Shown piece after piece: positions 44,290 through 53,872 of a stretch of 64,000 nucleotides of DNA. A program made the position numbers and the translations under genes. Source of the stretch: Bog-473 sp963728845 (lineage in GTDB: Bacteria > Actinomycetota > Acidimicrobiia > Acidimicrobiales > RAAP-2); assembly GCA_963728845.1 (NCBI GenBank), contig CAVSLS010000057.1:27944-91943 (forward strand), given 5' to 3'. The notes beneath the pieces were generated by a model. That model was not told the origin of the DNA and did no database searches. It saw only the letters and a program-made list of their open reading frames with translations. Positions within the stretch are counted from its first letter, which is position 1, and every line of letters begins with the position of its first letter.

Positions 44290-44339
44290 TACCATGACGC
44301 CGTGACCTCGTCGTGCCGGAGCCCGGGGCGAGGCTTCGC
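44290..44339 (+). promoter_or_regulatory. Promoter and mini-ORF before the DUF35 gene
   Basis: TACCAT at 44290-44295 is followed by six bases and a GTG at 44302 that opens a 13-codon frame (VTSSCRSPGRGFA) ending in the TGA that overlaps the DUF35 ATG. GGGGCGAGG then serves as ribosome site for DUF35. Confidence 0.3.
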
Positions 44340-44759
44340 ATGACGGCCGTCGCACCCCGCGTCACGCCGCCCCTCGATGACGGCAACCGGGAGTTCTGGA
44401 CCTCCGGTGCCACCGGGGAGCTGCGCCTGCCACGCTGTGCCGCCTGCGACCGGTGGAACTTTCCGCCCTCGTTGCACTGTCCGGACTGCGGCGGTGTCGC
44501 AGCCTATGCGCCGCTCAGCGGTCGCGGCCGCGTGTTCACCTACACGGTGAACCATCACCGCTTCCATCCCGACGTCCCGGTGCCCTACGTGATCGCCATC
44601 GTCGAGCTCGCCGAGCAGGACGGGCTCCGGTTCACCACCGACATCGTGCACTGTCCGGTCGAGGACGTCGCCATCGGCCTGCCGGTACGTGTCGTCTTCG
44701 AGCAGCAGGGCGATGTCTTCGTGCCCCTGTTCGAGCCCGATCCCGACGGGCGGACGTGA
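44340..44759 (+). CDS. DUF35 OB-fold/zinc-ribbon protein (thiolase partner)
   Basis: The 139-residue protein has an N-terminal rubredoxin-like zinc ribbon (CAACDRWNFPPSLHCPDC) and an OB-fold (GRGRVFTYTVNHHRF ... GLPVRVVFEQQGDVFVPLF). DUF35 proteins bind acyl-CoA and partner with thiolase-like enzymes, for example ChsH2 with the aldolase Ltp2 in steroid side-chain removal. The thiolase gene starts 4 bp after its stop, the usual arrangement. The ATG at 44340 has a good SD; a GTG at 44313 is possible. Confidence 0.92.
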   Translation: MTAVAPRVTPPLDDGNREFWTSGATGELRLPRCAACDRWNFPPSLHCPDCGGVAAYAPLSGRGRVFTYTVNHHRFHPDVPVPYVIAIVELAEQDGLRFTTDIVHCPVEDVAIGLPVRVVFEQQGDVFVPLFEPDPDGRT

Positions 44760-44763
44760 GCCG

Positions 44764-45916
44764 GTGACGCAGGAGCAACGGGTGAGGGGGGCTCTCATCT
44801 CCGGCATCGGGATGTCACGGATCGGGCGCAAGACCGGCATGGAAGCCCTGGAGCTCACGACGGAGTCGTCGCGGTCCGCCATGGCCGACGCCGGTGTCAC
44901 GCCGTCGGACATCGACGGCATCGCCACCATCGGCGACACGCCGCTCGCCGTCGCCGCCGAGACGCTCGGCATCTCCCCGACGTGGACCGGCGGGTCGATG
45001 GGCTACTACGGGCTCCTGACGCCGGTCGTCGACGCCTGCATAGCCGTGGCACGCGGGGCGGCGCGCCATGTCATCGTGTACCGCACCGTGAACATGATCG
45101 GCGGCGAGGCGAGGGTGGAACGCTCGGCGGGCGGCCCGATGGAGGCCCCACCGGCCATGCGCGACATCACCCGCATCCTGACCATGCACGCCTACTCGGC
45201 CTCGAACTGGTTGGCCATGCACCTGCGGCGCCACATGCACCTCTACGGCACGACGCGGGAGCAGATCGGTTGGCTCGCCATCAACAGCAGGCGCAATGCG
45301 GCGCTCAATCCGGACGCGGTCTATCGGAACCCGATCACGATGGAGGAGTACCTCTCGGCCCGCATGATCTCCGAGCCCTTCGGGCTCTTGGACTGTGACG
45401 TGCCCGTCGACGGTGCCATCGCCGTCGTCGTGTCGGGCGCCGAACATGCCGACGCCTGCGCGCACCCCGTGCGCGTCGACGCCGTTGGGGGATCCGACGG
45501 CGCCGGGGGGTGGGATCAACGCCCCGACTACCCGAAGATGGCGTCGACCGACGCAGCACGTGAGATGTGGAACGCGACCGATCTCCGCCCCGCCGACGTG
45601 GATCTGGCCGAGCTCTACGACGGCTTCACCTTCTTGACCATGGCCTGGTTGGAGGCCCTGGGGTTCTGCGCCGATGGTGAGTCCGGGCCCTTCTTGGAGG
45701 GCGCGTCACGCATCGCCCTGGGTGGTGCGCTGCCCCTCAACACCTACGGTGGCCAGCTCTCCGCCGGCCGCATGCACGGCTACTGGGTGCTCCACGAGGC
45801 CTGCCTGCAGCTGCGCGGCGAGGCGGGGCGCGCGCCAGGTGCCCGGTCGGCCCGAGGTCGCGGTCGTGTCGAACGGGGGAGGGCCTATCGCCGGATGCAT
45901 GCTCTTGACGCGGTGA
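44764..45916 (+). CDS. Thiolase-fold protein (Ltp2-like), C-terminal frameshift
   Basis: The corrected protein is about 383 residues. It has the thiolase fold of the lipid-transfer/SCP-x type: ALISGIGMSRIGRKTG, DLAELYDGFTFLTMAWLEAL, LNTYGGQLSAGRMHGYWVLH. The nucleophilic Cys of true thiolases is absent; the site reads GGSMGYYG (76-83). This, with the DUF35 partner, resembles the Ltp2-ChsH2 retro-aldolase, so C-C cleavage of a steroid-like side chain is possible by inference. One extra G in GGGG (45825-45828) breaks the frame; removing it gives ARQVPGRPEVAVVSNGGGPI and a natural end MLLTR. Confidence 0.86.
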
Positions 45917-45937
45917 ACCGGGAGCGCGGGTGATCGC

Positions 45938-46534
45938 ATGACCGCGCCCGAGCGAACTGCGCTGCTGTTCGTCGAGTGCCAGCGCGGCGTGGTGGGGGAT
46001 CTGTCCGTGCTCCCCGCCCTGGCCGAGTCCGCTCGCCCCGCGCTGGCCTCCATGGGCCGCCTGGCCGCCGGCGCCCGCGGTGCCGGAGTCCAGGTGGCCC
46101 ACCTGACCTACCTGCCGGCCGCCGGCGGGCGCACGGCGAACCGCCGGGCCCCGCTCATGCGCGCCACCGCCTCGACGGCGGAGTGGAGCGACTCGCATCC
46201 CGCGGCCCAGGTCGTCCCCGAGATCGGGGTGGCACCGGGCGACCTGGTGTTCCCGCGGCGCCAGGGCATCTCACCCGTGCATCGCACCGAGGTGCTGGCC
46301 GTCTTGCGCAACATGGGCGTCGAGGAGGTGGTGGTGGCCGGCGTGTCGACCAACCTCGCCGTCGTCCTGGTGGCCGTGGGCGCCGCCGACGAGGACTTCG
46401 CCGTGACCATCCCGGCGGACGCCGTGGTCGGCACCCCGGCCGAGCACCATGCCTCGGTCCTCGCCCACAGCCTGGCTCCCGTGGCCCGCCTGGTCACCGT
46501 CGACGTGCTGTTGGCCGAGTGGCCCGTCGGCTGA
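45938..46534 (+). CDS. Isochorismatase-fold protein lacking the catalytic triad
   Basis: The 198-residue protein has the cysteine-hydrolase (isochorismatase-like) fold. In the usual Asp-Lys-Cys triad, Asp is Glu13 (LLFVECQRG), the Lys region reads FPRRQGIS, and the Cys is Ala in VAGVSTNLAVV. The non-prolyl cis-peptide segment VAGVSTN is kept. A branch of actinobacterial proteins shares the missing Cys, so it is probably a conserved non-hydrolytic variant. It starts 21 bp after the thiolase stop and converges on an aldehyde dehydrogenase. Confidence 0.85.
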   Translation: MTAPERTALLFVECQRGVVGDLSVLPALAESARPALASMGRLAAGARGAGVQVAHLTYLPAAGGRTANRRAPLMRATASTAEWSDSHPAAQVVPEIGVAPGDLVFPRRQGISPVHRTEVLAVLRNMGVEEVVVAGVSTNLAVVLVAVGAADEDFAVTIPADAVVGTPAEHHASVLAHSLAPVARLVTVDVLLAEWPVG

Positions 46535-46538
46535 TCCC

Positions 46539-48014
46539 TCAGGCGAGGGGCCAGGCGATGGCCTTCGTCTCGACGTACTGCTCAAACCCCTCGGGGCCGC
46601 ACTGGCGGCCGATGCCACTGTCCTTGTAGCCGCCGTAGGGCGAGTCCGCCCCGTACCACATGCCGCCGTTGACGCTGATGGACCCGGTCCGGATCCGCCG
46701 CGCGATCGCGGTGGCCCGCTCCTCCGACTCCGAGAACACCCCGCCGGAGAGCCCGTAGCGGGACTCGTTGGCGATGCGCACGGCGTCGTCGTCGTCCTCG
46801 TAAGGGATGACGCAGAGCACGGGACCGAAGATCTCCTCCCGTGCGATGGTCATGGCGTTGTCCACGTCGACGAAGAGGGTGGGCTCCACGTACCAGCCCT
46901 TGGGGAGGTGGGCCGGCCGGCCGCCGCCGTGGACGAGCTTCGCCCCCTCCTCTTGGCCCTTCTGTATGTAGCCGAGCACACGGTCGCGCTGGCGGGCGCT
47001 CACGAGCGGGCCCATGAGCACCCCGTCGTCGGTCGGGTCGCCGTAGGGAACCGTGCCCATGGCGGCAGTGATGAGCTCCACCCCCTCGTCGTAGCGCGAC
47101 CGCGGGAGGAGCATCCGTGTCTGCATGGCACACCCCTGACCGCTGTGCACGCATACCATGGAGCCCCCGGGCACCACGGAGGCGAAGTCGGCGTCGTCGC
47201 AGACGATCATGGCCGACTTGCCCCCGAGCTCCAGGAAGACACGCTTGAGCGTCGCTGCGCCCTTCTCCATGATGCGCTTTCCGGTCGCGGTCGAGCCCGT
47301 GAACGAGATCATGTCGACGTCCGCGGAGAGGGTGAGCTCCTCGCCGACCAGGTGGTCCGAGGAGGTGACGACGTTGACGACACCGGGCGGGATATCGGTC
47401 TTCTCGGCCACCAGTCGTCCCAGGCGGGTCGCGTTCCACGGGGTGTCCGGCGCCGGCTTGAGGACGACCGTATTGCCGGTGGCGAGGATGGGACCGATCT
47501 TGTTCAGCGTGACCTCGACGGGGTAGTTCCACGGCACGATGGCGCCGATGACGCCCATGGGCTCCTTGCGGACGGCGCGCCGGCTCGCCGAGCCCATGAG
47601 GTTCGAGTCGGCGAGCGCACGCTCGAACGGGAATTCGTCGATCATCTTCGCCGGGTATCGCAGCGCGTCGTCGAGGGGCCAGTCGACCTGGGCTGCGAAG
47701 GTCAGGATGCGAGGCGTCCCCACCTCGGCGACCACCTCGTCGCGCAGCTCCTCACGTTCGGACTCGAGCGCCTCCTGCAGCTGCTCCAGGCAGCGCTTGC
47801 GCAGCGCGCGGTCTGTCGACCAGTCGGAGCGGTCGAAGGCGTCGCGGGCCGCCGCGATGGCCCGCCGCATGTCCTCGGCCGACGCGTCGGCCACCTCGCC
47901 GAGCACCTCTTCGGTCGCGGGATTGACGTTGTCGAAGCGCTTCTCCGAGGCGGCCTCGACCAGCTCGCCCCCGATGAGCATGCGGACCTCACCGCGACCA
48001 CCCTGGCTGGACAT
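46539..48014 (-). CDS. Aldehyde dehydrogenase (NAD(P)-dependent)
   Basis: The 491-residue ALDH has the catalytic Glu in FLELGGKSAMIV, the Cys in HSGQGCAMQTRML, the oxyanion Asn in VPWNYP, and the cofactor loop FTGSTATGKRIME. The ending PYGGYKDSGIGRQCGPEGFE is typical of aliphatic and aromatic ALDHs. It oxidises an aldehyde to an acid. It is a single gene divergent from the YCII-sigma operon. The substrate is probably a lipid-derived aldehyde, inferred from context. Confidence 0.94.
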   Translation of the reverse strand: MSSQGGRGEVRMLIGGELVEAASEKRFDNVNPATEEVLGEVADASAEDMRRAIAAARDAFDRSDWSTDRALRKRCLEQLQEALESEREELRDEVVAEVGTPRILTFAAQVDWPLDDALRYPAKMIDEFPFERALADSNLMGSASRRAVRKEPMGVIGAIVPWNYPVEVTLNKIGPILATGNTVVLKPAPDTPWNATRLGRLVAEKTDIPPGVVNVVTSSDHLVGEELTLSADVDMISFTGSTATGKRIMEKGAATLKRVFLELGGKSAMIVCDDADFASVVPGGSMVCVHSGQGCAMQTRMLLPRSRYDEGVELITAAMGTVPYGDPTDDGVLMGPLVSARQRDRVLGYIQKGQEEGAKLVHGGGRPAHLPKGWYVEPTLFVDVDNAMTIAREEIFGPVLCVIPYEDDDDAVRIANESRYGLSGGVFSESEERATAIARRIRTGSISVNGGMWYGADSPYGGYKDSGIGRQCGPEGFEQYVETKAIAWPLA

Positions 48015-48149
48015 GCTTCGACCCCCTTCGGATCCGCTGGAATCCCCCTTGGCGGCGAGGCTACGGACTCCCGGTTCGGGTGGTCAAGACGCACGGTCCG
48101 TCGACGCCGGGTGACCGGTCCGGAGAAAGCCGGAGAAGTTCGCCCGCCG

Positions 48150-48176
48150 TGTCGATTTCGCCCTGGCCCGTTCGAC
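48150..48176 (+). promoter_or_regulatory. ECF42-type promoter before the YCII gene
   Basis: TGTCGA (48150-48155), a 17-base spacer, then CGAC (48173-48176). ECF42 sigma factors are reported to recognise TGTCGA at -35 and CGA/TC at -10, so this is a good candidate for autoregulation. The YCII start is 55 bases downstream of the -10 element. Confidence 0.6.
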
Positions 48177-48187
48177 GCTCTGCCAGA

Positions 48188-48208
48188 GTGAGGCGACGGA
48201 CGCCTCAC
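48188..48208 (+). other. 5'-UTR hairpin before the YCII gene
   Basis: GTGAGGCG pairs perfectly with CGCCTCAC around a 5-base loop, between the ECF42-type promoter and the AAAGGGAG ribosome site. Confidence 0.4.
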
Positions 48209-48230
48209 GGAGCAGAAAGGGAGCACCATC

Positions 48231-48569
48231 ATGCGATTCCTCGGATACACCCTCGCCAACGAGGCCGAGCTGCCGACCGAGCCCCCGCCCCCCGAGTTGT
48301 ACGAGAGGATGGGCACGTTCGTGGAGGGAGCCACCAAGGCCGGCGTCATCGTCGCCACCGGCGGCATCGCCCCCACGTCCGAGGGCGCCAAGATCGCCCT
48401 CAAGGACGGCGAGTTCACCGTCGTCGACGGACCCTTTGCCGAGGCCAAGGAGCTCGTCGGCGGCTGGGCGCTGATGGAGTGCCGCGACAGGGACGAGGCA
48501 ATCGAGTGGTCCAAGCGTTTCCTCGCCGTGCTGGGCGAGGGTGAGGTCCGCGTCCGCCCCTGCATGTGA
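48231..48569 (+). CDS. YCII-related (DGPF) protein
   Basis: The 112-residue protein is a DGPF/YCII family member with the diagnostic VVDGPFAEAKELVGGWALME. The fold is ferredoxin-like with a conserved His/Asp pocket; biochemical role unknown. DGPF genes are the standard neighbours and target genes of ECF42 sigma factors, exactly as found here. AAAGGGAG precedes the ATG. Confidence 0.93.
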   Translation: MRFLGYTLANEAELPTEPPPPELYERMGTFVEGATKAGVIVATGGIAPTSEGAKIALKDGEFTVVDGPFAEAKELVGGWALMECRDRDEAIEWSKRFLAVLGEGEVRVRPCM

Positions 48570-48632
48570 GGCAGAGCGGGAATCGCTCGATTGGCCGGGT
48601 GGTCGAAACGGCGGGATGGTTGAATCGGTGGC

Positions 48633-49953
48633 GTGCCGGCCACCGATTCGACCGCCGCCATCGAGGCGGTCTACCGGATTGAGTTCCCGCGTGTCGTCGC
48701 CACCCTCGCCCGCCGCGTCGGCGACATCGGGCTGGCCGAGGACCTGGCCCAGGAGGCGCTGGTCGATGCCCTGCGCCAGTGGCCCCGGGACGGCACCCCG
48801 GCAAATCCGGGTGCGTGGCTGACCGCCGTCGGCAAGCGGAAGGCGATCGACCTCTTCCGCCGCGACCGCACGCTGGCGGCAAAGTACGCGCGGGTGGGTC
48901 GTGCGCTCGAGTCCGACGGCCCGGCCGGGGTGGAGGCGCTGGCCGACGTCGAATCGGAGGAGGAGATCCAAGACGACCAGCTCCGTCTCATCTTCGTCGC
49001 GTGCCATCCGCTCTTGTCCGTGCCGGCCCGCGTCGCGCTCACCCTGCGCCTCGTCGGGGGCCTCACCGTGCCCGAGATCGCACGGGCCTACGTCGTCCCC
49101 GAGCCCACCATCGCCCAGCGGATCGTCCGCGCCAAGAAGACGGTCGCCAAGGCCGGCGTCCCCTTCGAGGTGCCGAGCGGTGACGACCGCTCCGCCCGGC
49201 TCGGGGCGGTGCTCGAGGTCGTCTACCTGATTTTCAACGAGGGTTACTCGGCCACGTCCGGCGAGGACTGGCTGCGCCCCGAGCTGTGCGCGGAAGCCCT
49301 CCGGCTGGGTCGGATCCTCTCCTCCCTGGCGCCCGAAGAGGCCGAGGTGCACGGACTGGTCGCCTTGATGGAGTTCCACTCCTCGCGCCTGCGCGCCCGC
49401 ACCGGCCCCGCCGGCGCTCCCGTCCTTCTCTTGGACCAGGATCGACGCACGTGGGACCGCCTCCTCATCAACCGGGGCAGCGCGGCGTTGACCCGGGCGG
49501 AGGCCCTCGGCCCGACCAAGGGGCCCTACACGTTGCAAGCCGCGATCGCAGCGTGCCACGCGCGGTCGTTCCGGCCCGAGGAGACGGACTGGGCGCAGGT
49601 CGTGACGCTCTACGGCGAGTTGGCTCGCCGCCGCGCCGTCGCCCATCGTCGAACTGAACCGGGCCGTCGCCATCTCCATGGTTTCGGGCCCCGGTCCCGC
49701 GCTCAATCTGGTGGACCAACTCGTCGAGACCGGGACGCTCGAGCGCTACCACCTCCTCTACAGCGTGCGGGGCGACCTCCTGGACAAGCTGGGGCGCCCC
49801 GCCGAGGCGGCCGCTGAGTTCGAGCGCGCCGCGGGCCTGGCGACGAACACGCCGGAGCGGGACCTCTCCGAGCAGCGCGCCCGTGCCAGCCGCGCCCGCG
49901 CCGCCGGGGGGTCGACCGGTGCCCAGGCCGTCACGGGTGGTGTCGCCGGCTGA
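48633..49953 (+). CDS. ECF42 RNA polymerase sigma factor with C-terminal TPR domain, frameshifted
   Basis: The corrected protein is about 439 residues. Sigma-2 (DIGLAEDLAQEALVDALRQW) and sigma-4 (LTVPEIARAYVVPEPTIAQR) come first, then the long ECF42 extension (EVVYLIFNEGYSAT) with tetratricopeptide-like helices (YSVRGDLLDKLGRPAEAAAE). There is no anti-sigma gene, which is normal for the group; the extension replaces it. The frame breaks at about 49630: dropping one base joins LARR to APSPIVELNRAVAISM. The 3' end overlaps the convergent coupling-protein gene by 23 bp. Confidence 0.87.
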
Positions 49954-51386
49954 GCCGACTCCGCCGACTCGTCGAGAACCACGGTCGCAGCAGAATCCGG
50001 GCCGGCGGCAGCGTGCCGTAGACCAGGACGCCGCGGCCCTGAGGCAGGCAGCGCAGCTCTTCGGGGGGCAGCAGCCGGCGCAGCCCGGTCGTCGACGTCG
50101 TGGAGCGTCGGCCCGAGGGGTCGCGGGTCACCGAGGGAAGGGTGACCTCCTCGTCGCCAATGAGACGGCTCGCATACTCCAGGGTGTCGGGGTCGGCGAT
50201 GCCGGGCAGGAACAGCTTGGCCCGGTGGTTGTTGAGGACGGTCGGGCGCGCGCGCACCGTAGCGTCCCCTGACCTGGGCCAGGTCCTGCCAAATGGTCAC
50301 CAGCTGGACCCCGTGCGACGCGCAGGTGGCGGCCAGCCCGTCGAGCTCGGGCAGCGGCGCGATGTGGGCCGCCTCGTCGAGCACGACGAGCAGCGGGGGG
50401 TCGAGCGCCTTTCCCGCACGCGTGGCCCGTGTGAATGCGTGCGCGAGGACCTGCTGGGTGAGGGCCGAGAAGTAACCGCGCAGCCGGCGCTGGTCGTGGG
50501 CGGGGGCGCACAGGTACACCGTGTGGGGACCATGGAGCAGGCAATCCGGCTCGAAGAGGTCGGGCACCCTCGCACCGGGCCACGGAGGGGTGAAGGGGGC
50601 CAACACCGTCTCGGCGGTCGTGGCGACGGAGCTGCGCGTGCGCTCGTCGCGGCACCAGGTGGCGCGCGCCGCGTCGAGGGCCTCCGGTGTCGCCCGCCGC
50701 TCCAGGATGCCGGCCACCTCAGCGACTTCCTGCGTGTCGACCCAGCGCACGACATCGGCCATGGTGCGACGGTCGAGCATCGCTGCGTGGAGGAGGGGTG
50801 CCAGCATCTTGGCCGCCGTGGCGTACCAGAAGTCGCCGTCGGGGGTCGACCCGTCCGCTTTTGCTGCGTCGCAGAGGTCGGCCGCGACCCGACAGGACCG
50901 ATGCCACTCGGCGCAGCCGGTGAGCGGTGACCACGTGCTGGCTCGTGCGCCCGTGCAGCCGGTCGGATCGATGCACCACACCCGGCCGCGGCGCGCCCGG
51001 GCACCGAGCGTGTGGCGCAAGAGGTCGCTCTTGACGCTGGCGGCCACCACCGGACCACGCCAGCCGAGGATGGCCGGCACGGCCAGGCTCGTCGTCTTCC
51101 CGCTCTGGGTCGGGCCGACGACGACGAGGGACTGGGCCCGCTCGGCGGCGACACCGGCGGGACGGACGACGCCCGGGACCACACCGAGGAGGAGCCGGCC
51201 GGCCGGGGGAGCCTCCGCCTTGACGAGGAGCGGACGAAGGTTTCGCCGCGTCGCCCAGCGGGCGCCCCGCCGCGCGGGGCGGCGTCGCGTCCTCGTCCCC
51301 GGCCGCGCGGCCTCTCGGTACGACATGGCGGCCAGCAGCGCGCCGGCGAGGGCGACCGGCACGGCAGCTGCCGCGACGTCCACCAC
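49931..51386 (-). CDS. VirD4/TraG-like type IV coupling ATPase, frameshifted
   Basis: The corrected protein is about 484 residues. It starts with a membrane segment (about 6-21), then has Walker A GPTQSGKTTS (91-98), Walker B LLVVLDEAAHIAPLPELD, and the coupling-protein motifs TIWQDLAQVRGRYG and VLNNHRAKLFLPGIADPDT. It would deliver DNA or protein substrates to a type IV channel. The frame breaks at about 50255, near a GCGCGC run; one base removed joins the halves. It lies 3 bp after the VirB4-like gene. Confidence 0.86.
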
Positions 51387-51389
51387 CGT

Positions 51390-52701
51390 CTAGCGGCCCG
51401 TCATGGCGGCGTCGGTGTCGACGATGCGTCGCTCGAGCGCACTGAGGCGGTGCTGCACCAAGAACGAGCGTTGGCCCACCTTCCACAAGGCGATGCCCCG
51501 CCGCAGCTGAGGCAGCAGGTCGGCCTCGGTGTGCGACAGCGACAGCAACTCTGCCGCGGTGTCGAGCTCGCCGGGCGACTGCGCGTAGACGACCCGCGTC
51601 TCGGAATCCGAGAGCAGTCCCTGGGCCAGCGCCACCTGCTCGGAGTCCGACGCGCCGACGGAGCGCAGGTCCGACACCCGATGCAGGACGGCCACGTTGG
51701 AGACGCCGAAGGCGCGGGAGAGCTTCCAAGAGGACTGCAACCAGCGGGCGACGCCCAGGTTCGACAGGATCGCCCACGCCTCGTCGACCACCAGGAAGAA
51801 CTGACCCCGACCGCTCGGCGCGGCGCCGGTCGGTCACCGCCGTCCGGGTCAGCGCCGCCTGCAGCCAGGCGGTGGCACAGGCCATCAGCACGCCGAGCGC
51901 GGCCGACGAGTACAGCGCGGACAGATCGAGCACGACCAGCGGTGCCGAGAGGTCCAGGCCCGGTGTCGTCGGACCGTCGAACATGCCGCAGAGGTCGCCG
52001 TGCACCAGCCGGCGCAGCTCGAGGGCGACGTCGCGCCCGTCCTCGAGCAGCGTGCGGCGCTCCGTGCGCAGCGACCGCGCCGCCTCCTCGCTCGGGGAGA
52101 GCAGCGCCTCCACCACCATCGGCACGGTGGGGGCGCCGTCGACCGCTCCGGCGTCGAGGAGCGCCGCACCCAATGCGGCGCGCTCGCGCGGCAGCAGGCT
52201 CCGCCCCAGGCAGGCGCTGGCCAGCGACGCCAGGAGCTCGGTCCGGCGCCGCCCCGTCGCGTCGGGCCCCCTGTGCTCGTCGTCGGGTCCCGGGTCGAGC
52301 GGGTTCAACCGGATGGCACCGCCGGGACGGAGGGCCACCGGGCGGACGCCCCAGGCATCGGCCAGGTCGGCGTACTCGCCCTTGGGGTCGACCACCCAGG
52401 CCCGGCGGCCGAAGACGGCCTGTCGCCACAGGAACGTCTTGACGAAGGAGCTCTTGCCCCGCCCGATCTGGCCGAACACGACCATGTTCGGGTTCGACAC
52501 CACGCCGGCGTCGTAGAGCTCGAAGGGATCGAACACGAACGAGCCCCCGAGCAGGTCGTCCCCGATGACGACGCCGCGCCGGCCCAGGCCGGCCTCGGCG
52601 ATGAAGGGGTACGCCGCGCCGAGGTTGCGCGTCGTGACCTGGTGGGCCGGCAGGCGCGGGCTGCGAGCGGACACGCCGGGGAACGGTCGGGCCCGCCACA
52701 C
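51390..52701 (-). CDS. VirB4-like type IV secretion ATPase, frameshifted
   Basis: The corrected protein is about 436 residues and resembles the SCO6881-type ATPase of actinobacterial type IV systems: TTRNLGAAYPFIAEAGLG, Walker A GQIGRGKSS (77-85), VVDPKGEYADLADAWG and Walker B FFLVVDEAWAILSNLG. An extra base in a CCCC run (51805-51808, plus strand) splits the Walker B region. The N-terminus begins abruptly, with no membrane or N-terminal VirB4 domain, and the start GTG has a stop 10 codons upstream; some N-terminal loss is possible. The matching SCO6880-like partner lies 8 kb away. Confidence 0.84.
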
Positions 52702-52738
52702 CCGGGCGTCAGGACGTCCGCAGCGGGCTCATAACGTG

Positions 52739-53209
52739 ATGAGCGTGGCGGCACCGGTCATCGACTACCGACACGGCTTTCACTTCGACCTCTCCCCCGA
52801 GCAGCTCTGGGAGCGGATAGAGGAGGTCGACCAGTTCGAGCGCTGGTGGCCCTGGCTCTCCGAATGCGAGCTCGAGGGCAACGGGCTGGCCAAGGGGTCG
52901 GTCCTGCACGGGGTGGTCGCGCCGCCCCTTCCCTACCGCATGCGGCTCCGCGTCGAGTTGGGCGAATGCGTCCGGCCGCACTCCATCGACGCCACCATCG
53001 GAGGGGACCTGACCGGCGTGGCGGGGCTCAGCCTGCGCCCCGGGGAGGGCGGCACCTGGGCCGAGGTGTCGTGGCACGTCGAGATGCGCCAGCCGGCCAT
53101 GCGGCTGGCCAGCCGGTTCGGTCATCCCCTCTTGCAGTGGGGACACGACCGGGTGGTCGAGATCACGGTGGCCGGCTTCCGCAGGAGACTCAAGGCAGCC
53201 GACACCTGA
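52739..53209 (+). CDS. SRPBCC-family (START-like) protein
   Basis: The 156-residue protein has the SRPBCC helix-grip fold: FHFDLSPEQLWERIEEVDQF, WWPWLSECELEGNGL, then beta strands and a C-terminal helix ending VVEITVAGFRRRLKAADT. Such proteins bind hydrophobic ligands. The ATG at 52739 was chosen over upstream frames that run into the VirB4 gene. Its last 52 bp, including the stop, are repeated almost exactly 981 bp downstream. It is divergent from the VirB4-like gene. Confidence 0.85.
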   Translation: MSVAAPVIDYRHGFHFDLSPEQLWERIEEVDQFERWWPWLSECELEGNGLAKGSVLHGVVAPPLPYRMRLRVELGECVRPHSIDATIGGDLTGVAGLSLRPGEGGTWAEVSWHVEMRQPAMRLASRFGHPLLQWGHDRVVEITVAGFRRRLKAADT

Positions 53210-53210
53210 C
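53159..53210 (+). repeat. 52-bp direct repeat, copy A (3' end of SRPBCC gene)
   Basis: GAGATCACGGTGGCCGGCTT to the SRPBCC stop codon is 50/52 identical to copy B at 54140-54191 (differences at 53167 and 53206). The layout resembles attL/attR left by integration at a gene's 3' end. Confidence 0.85.
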
Positions 53211-53524
53211 TCTGACTAATGGCGCCCGGTGTCCATCCAGCGGTGGGCGAAAGCGCGGGAACGGACTCCGGTCGGCCCCCTGCCTCTGAACAGCACCACA
53301 GCACCATCGGGGCACTCTTCCCAACCGCCGCAACCCGATCGCCATCCGTCAGCAATACCGTGCTGTCCGTTTTGGCACACCGGAGTAAGTCCAGGCGTTT
53401 CCGGGCGCCGTCGTCGGAGACCGACAAGACTGCTCCCAGTAGAGGAGCGACCCGTCACTGAGTTGGCCGACGCCCGAGGGACGAGTACGAGGGGCGGGAC
53501 GCTAGGTCCAGAGAGGTGAGCACG
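53211..53524. other. 314-bp noncoding stretch after repeat copy A
   Basis: No gene is supported. Base composition is lower in G/C than the surroundings and frames lack codon bias. A ribosome-like AGAGAGG at the end serves the cupin gene. Confidence 0.45.
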
Positions 53525-53872
53525 ATGAGCAATAAAGAGGCGGTGCCTGAAACGAAAGGCGTCACGGCGGAGTTACTTACAACCGTTGACCTTGGCCCTG
53601 AGATCGAGGGAATGACGGGGCGTCAACTTCGAATGCGTATGTTCACCTTCGAGCCGGGAGCCGTCTTCGGCCCGATTCACGACCATAAGGACAGACCAGG
53701 CATCGTCTACATACTGCAGGGAACGATCACTGACCACCGAAATGGAGCCGCTACGGACTATGGGCCGGGAGTGGGCTGGCCCGAGGACAGGAACACCACC
53801 CACTGGCTTGAGAACAGAGGAACGGTTCCGGCGGTGGAGATTTCGGTCGATATCGACCGGCTTGCCCAATAG
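53525..53872 (+). CDS. Small cupin protein inside the repeat-bounded segment
   Basis: The 115-residue cupin has the metal-binding HDH start of motif 1 (FGPIHDHKDRPGIVYILQG) and motif 2 region GWPEDRNTTHWLENRG. Codon use is less G/C-biased than its neighbours, suggesting transfer. The ATG at 53525 follows AGAGGTGAG; a GTG 9 bases earlier is less likely. Function unknown; small cupins often sense or isomerise metabolites. Confidence 0.85.
   Translation: MSNKEAVPETKGVTAELLTTVDLGPEIEGMTGRQLRMRMFTFEPGAVFGPIHDHKDRPGIVYILQGTITDHRNGAATDYGPGVGWPEDRNTTHWLENRGTVPAVEISVDIDRLAQ

Noticed and set aside
49931..53210. Complete integrative conjugative element
   Set aside because: No relaxase, integrase or origin of transfer is visible; only secretion ATPases and channel-type genes are present in this window.
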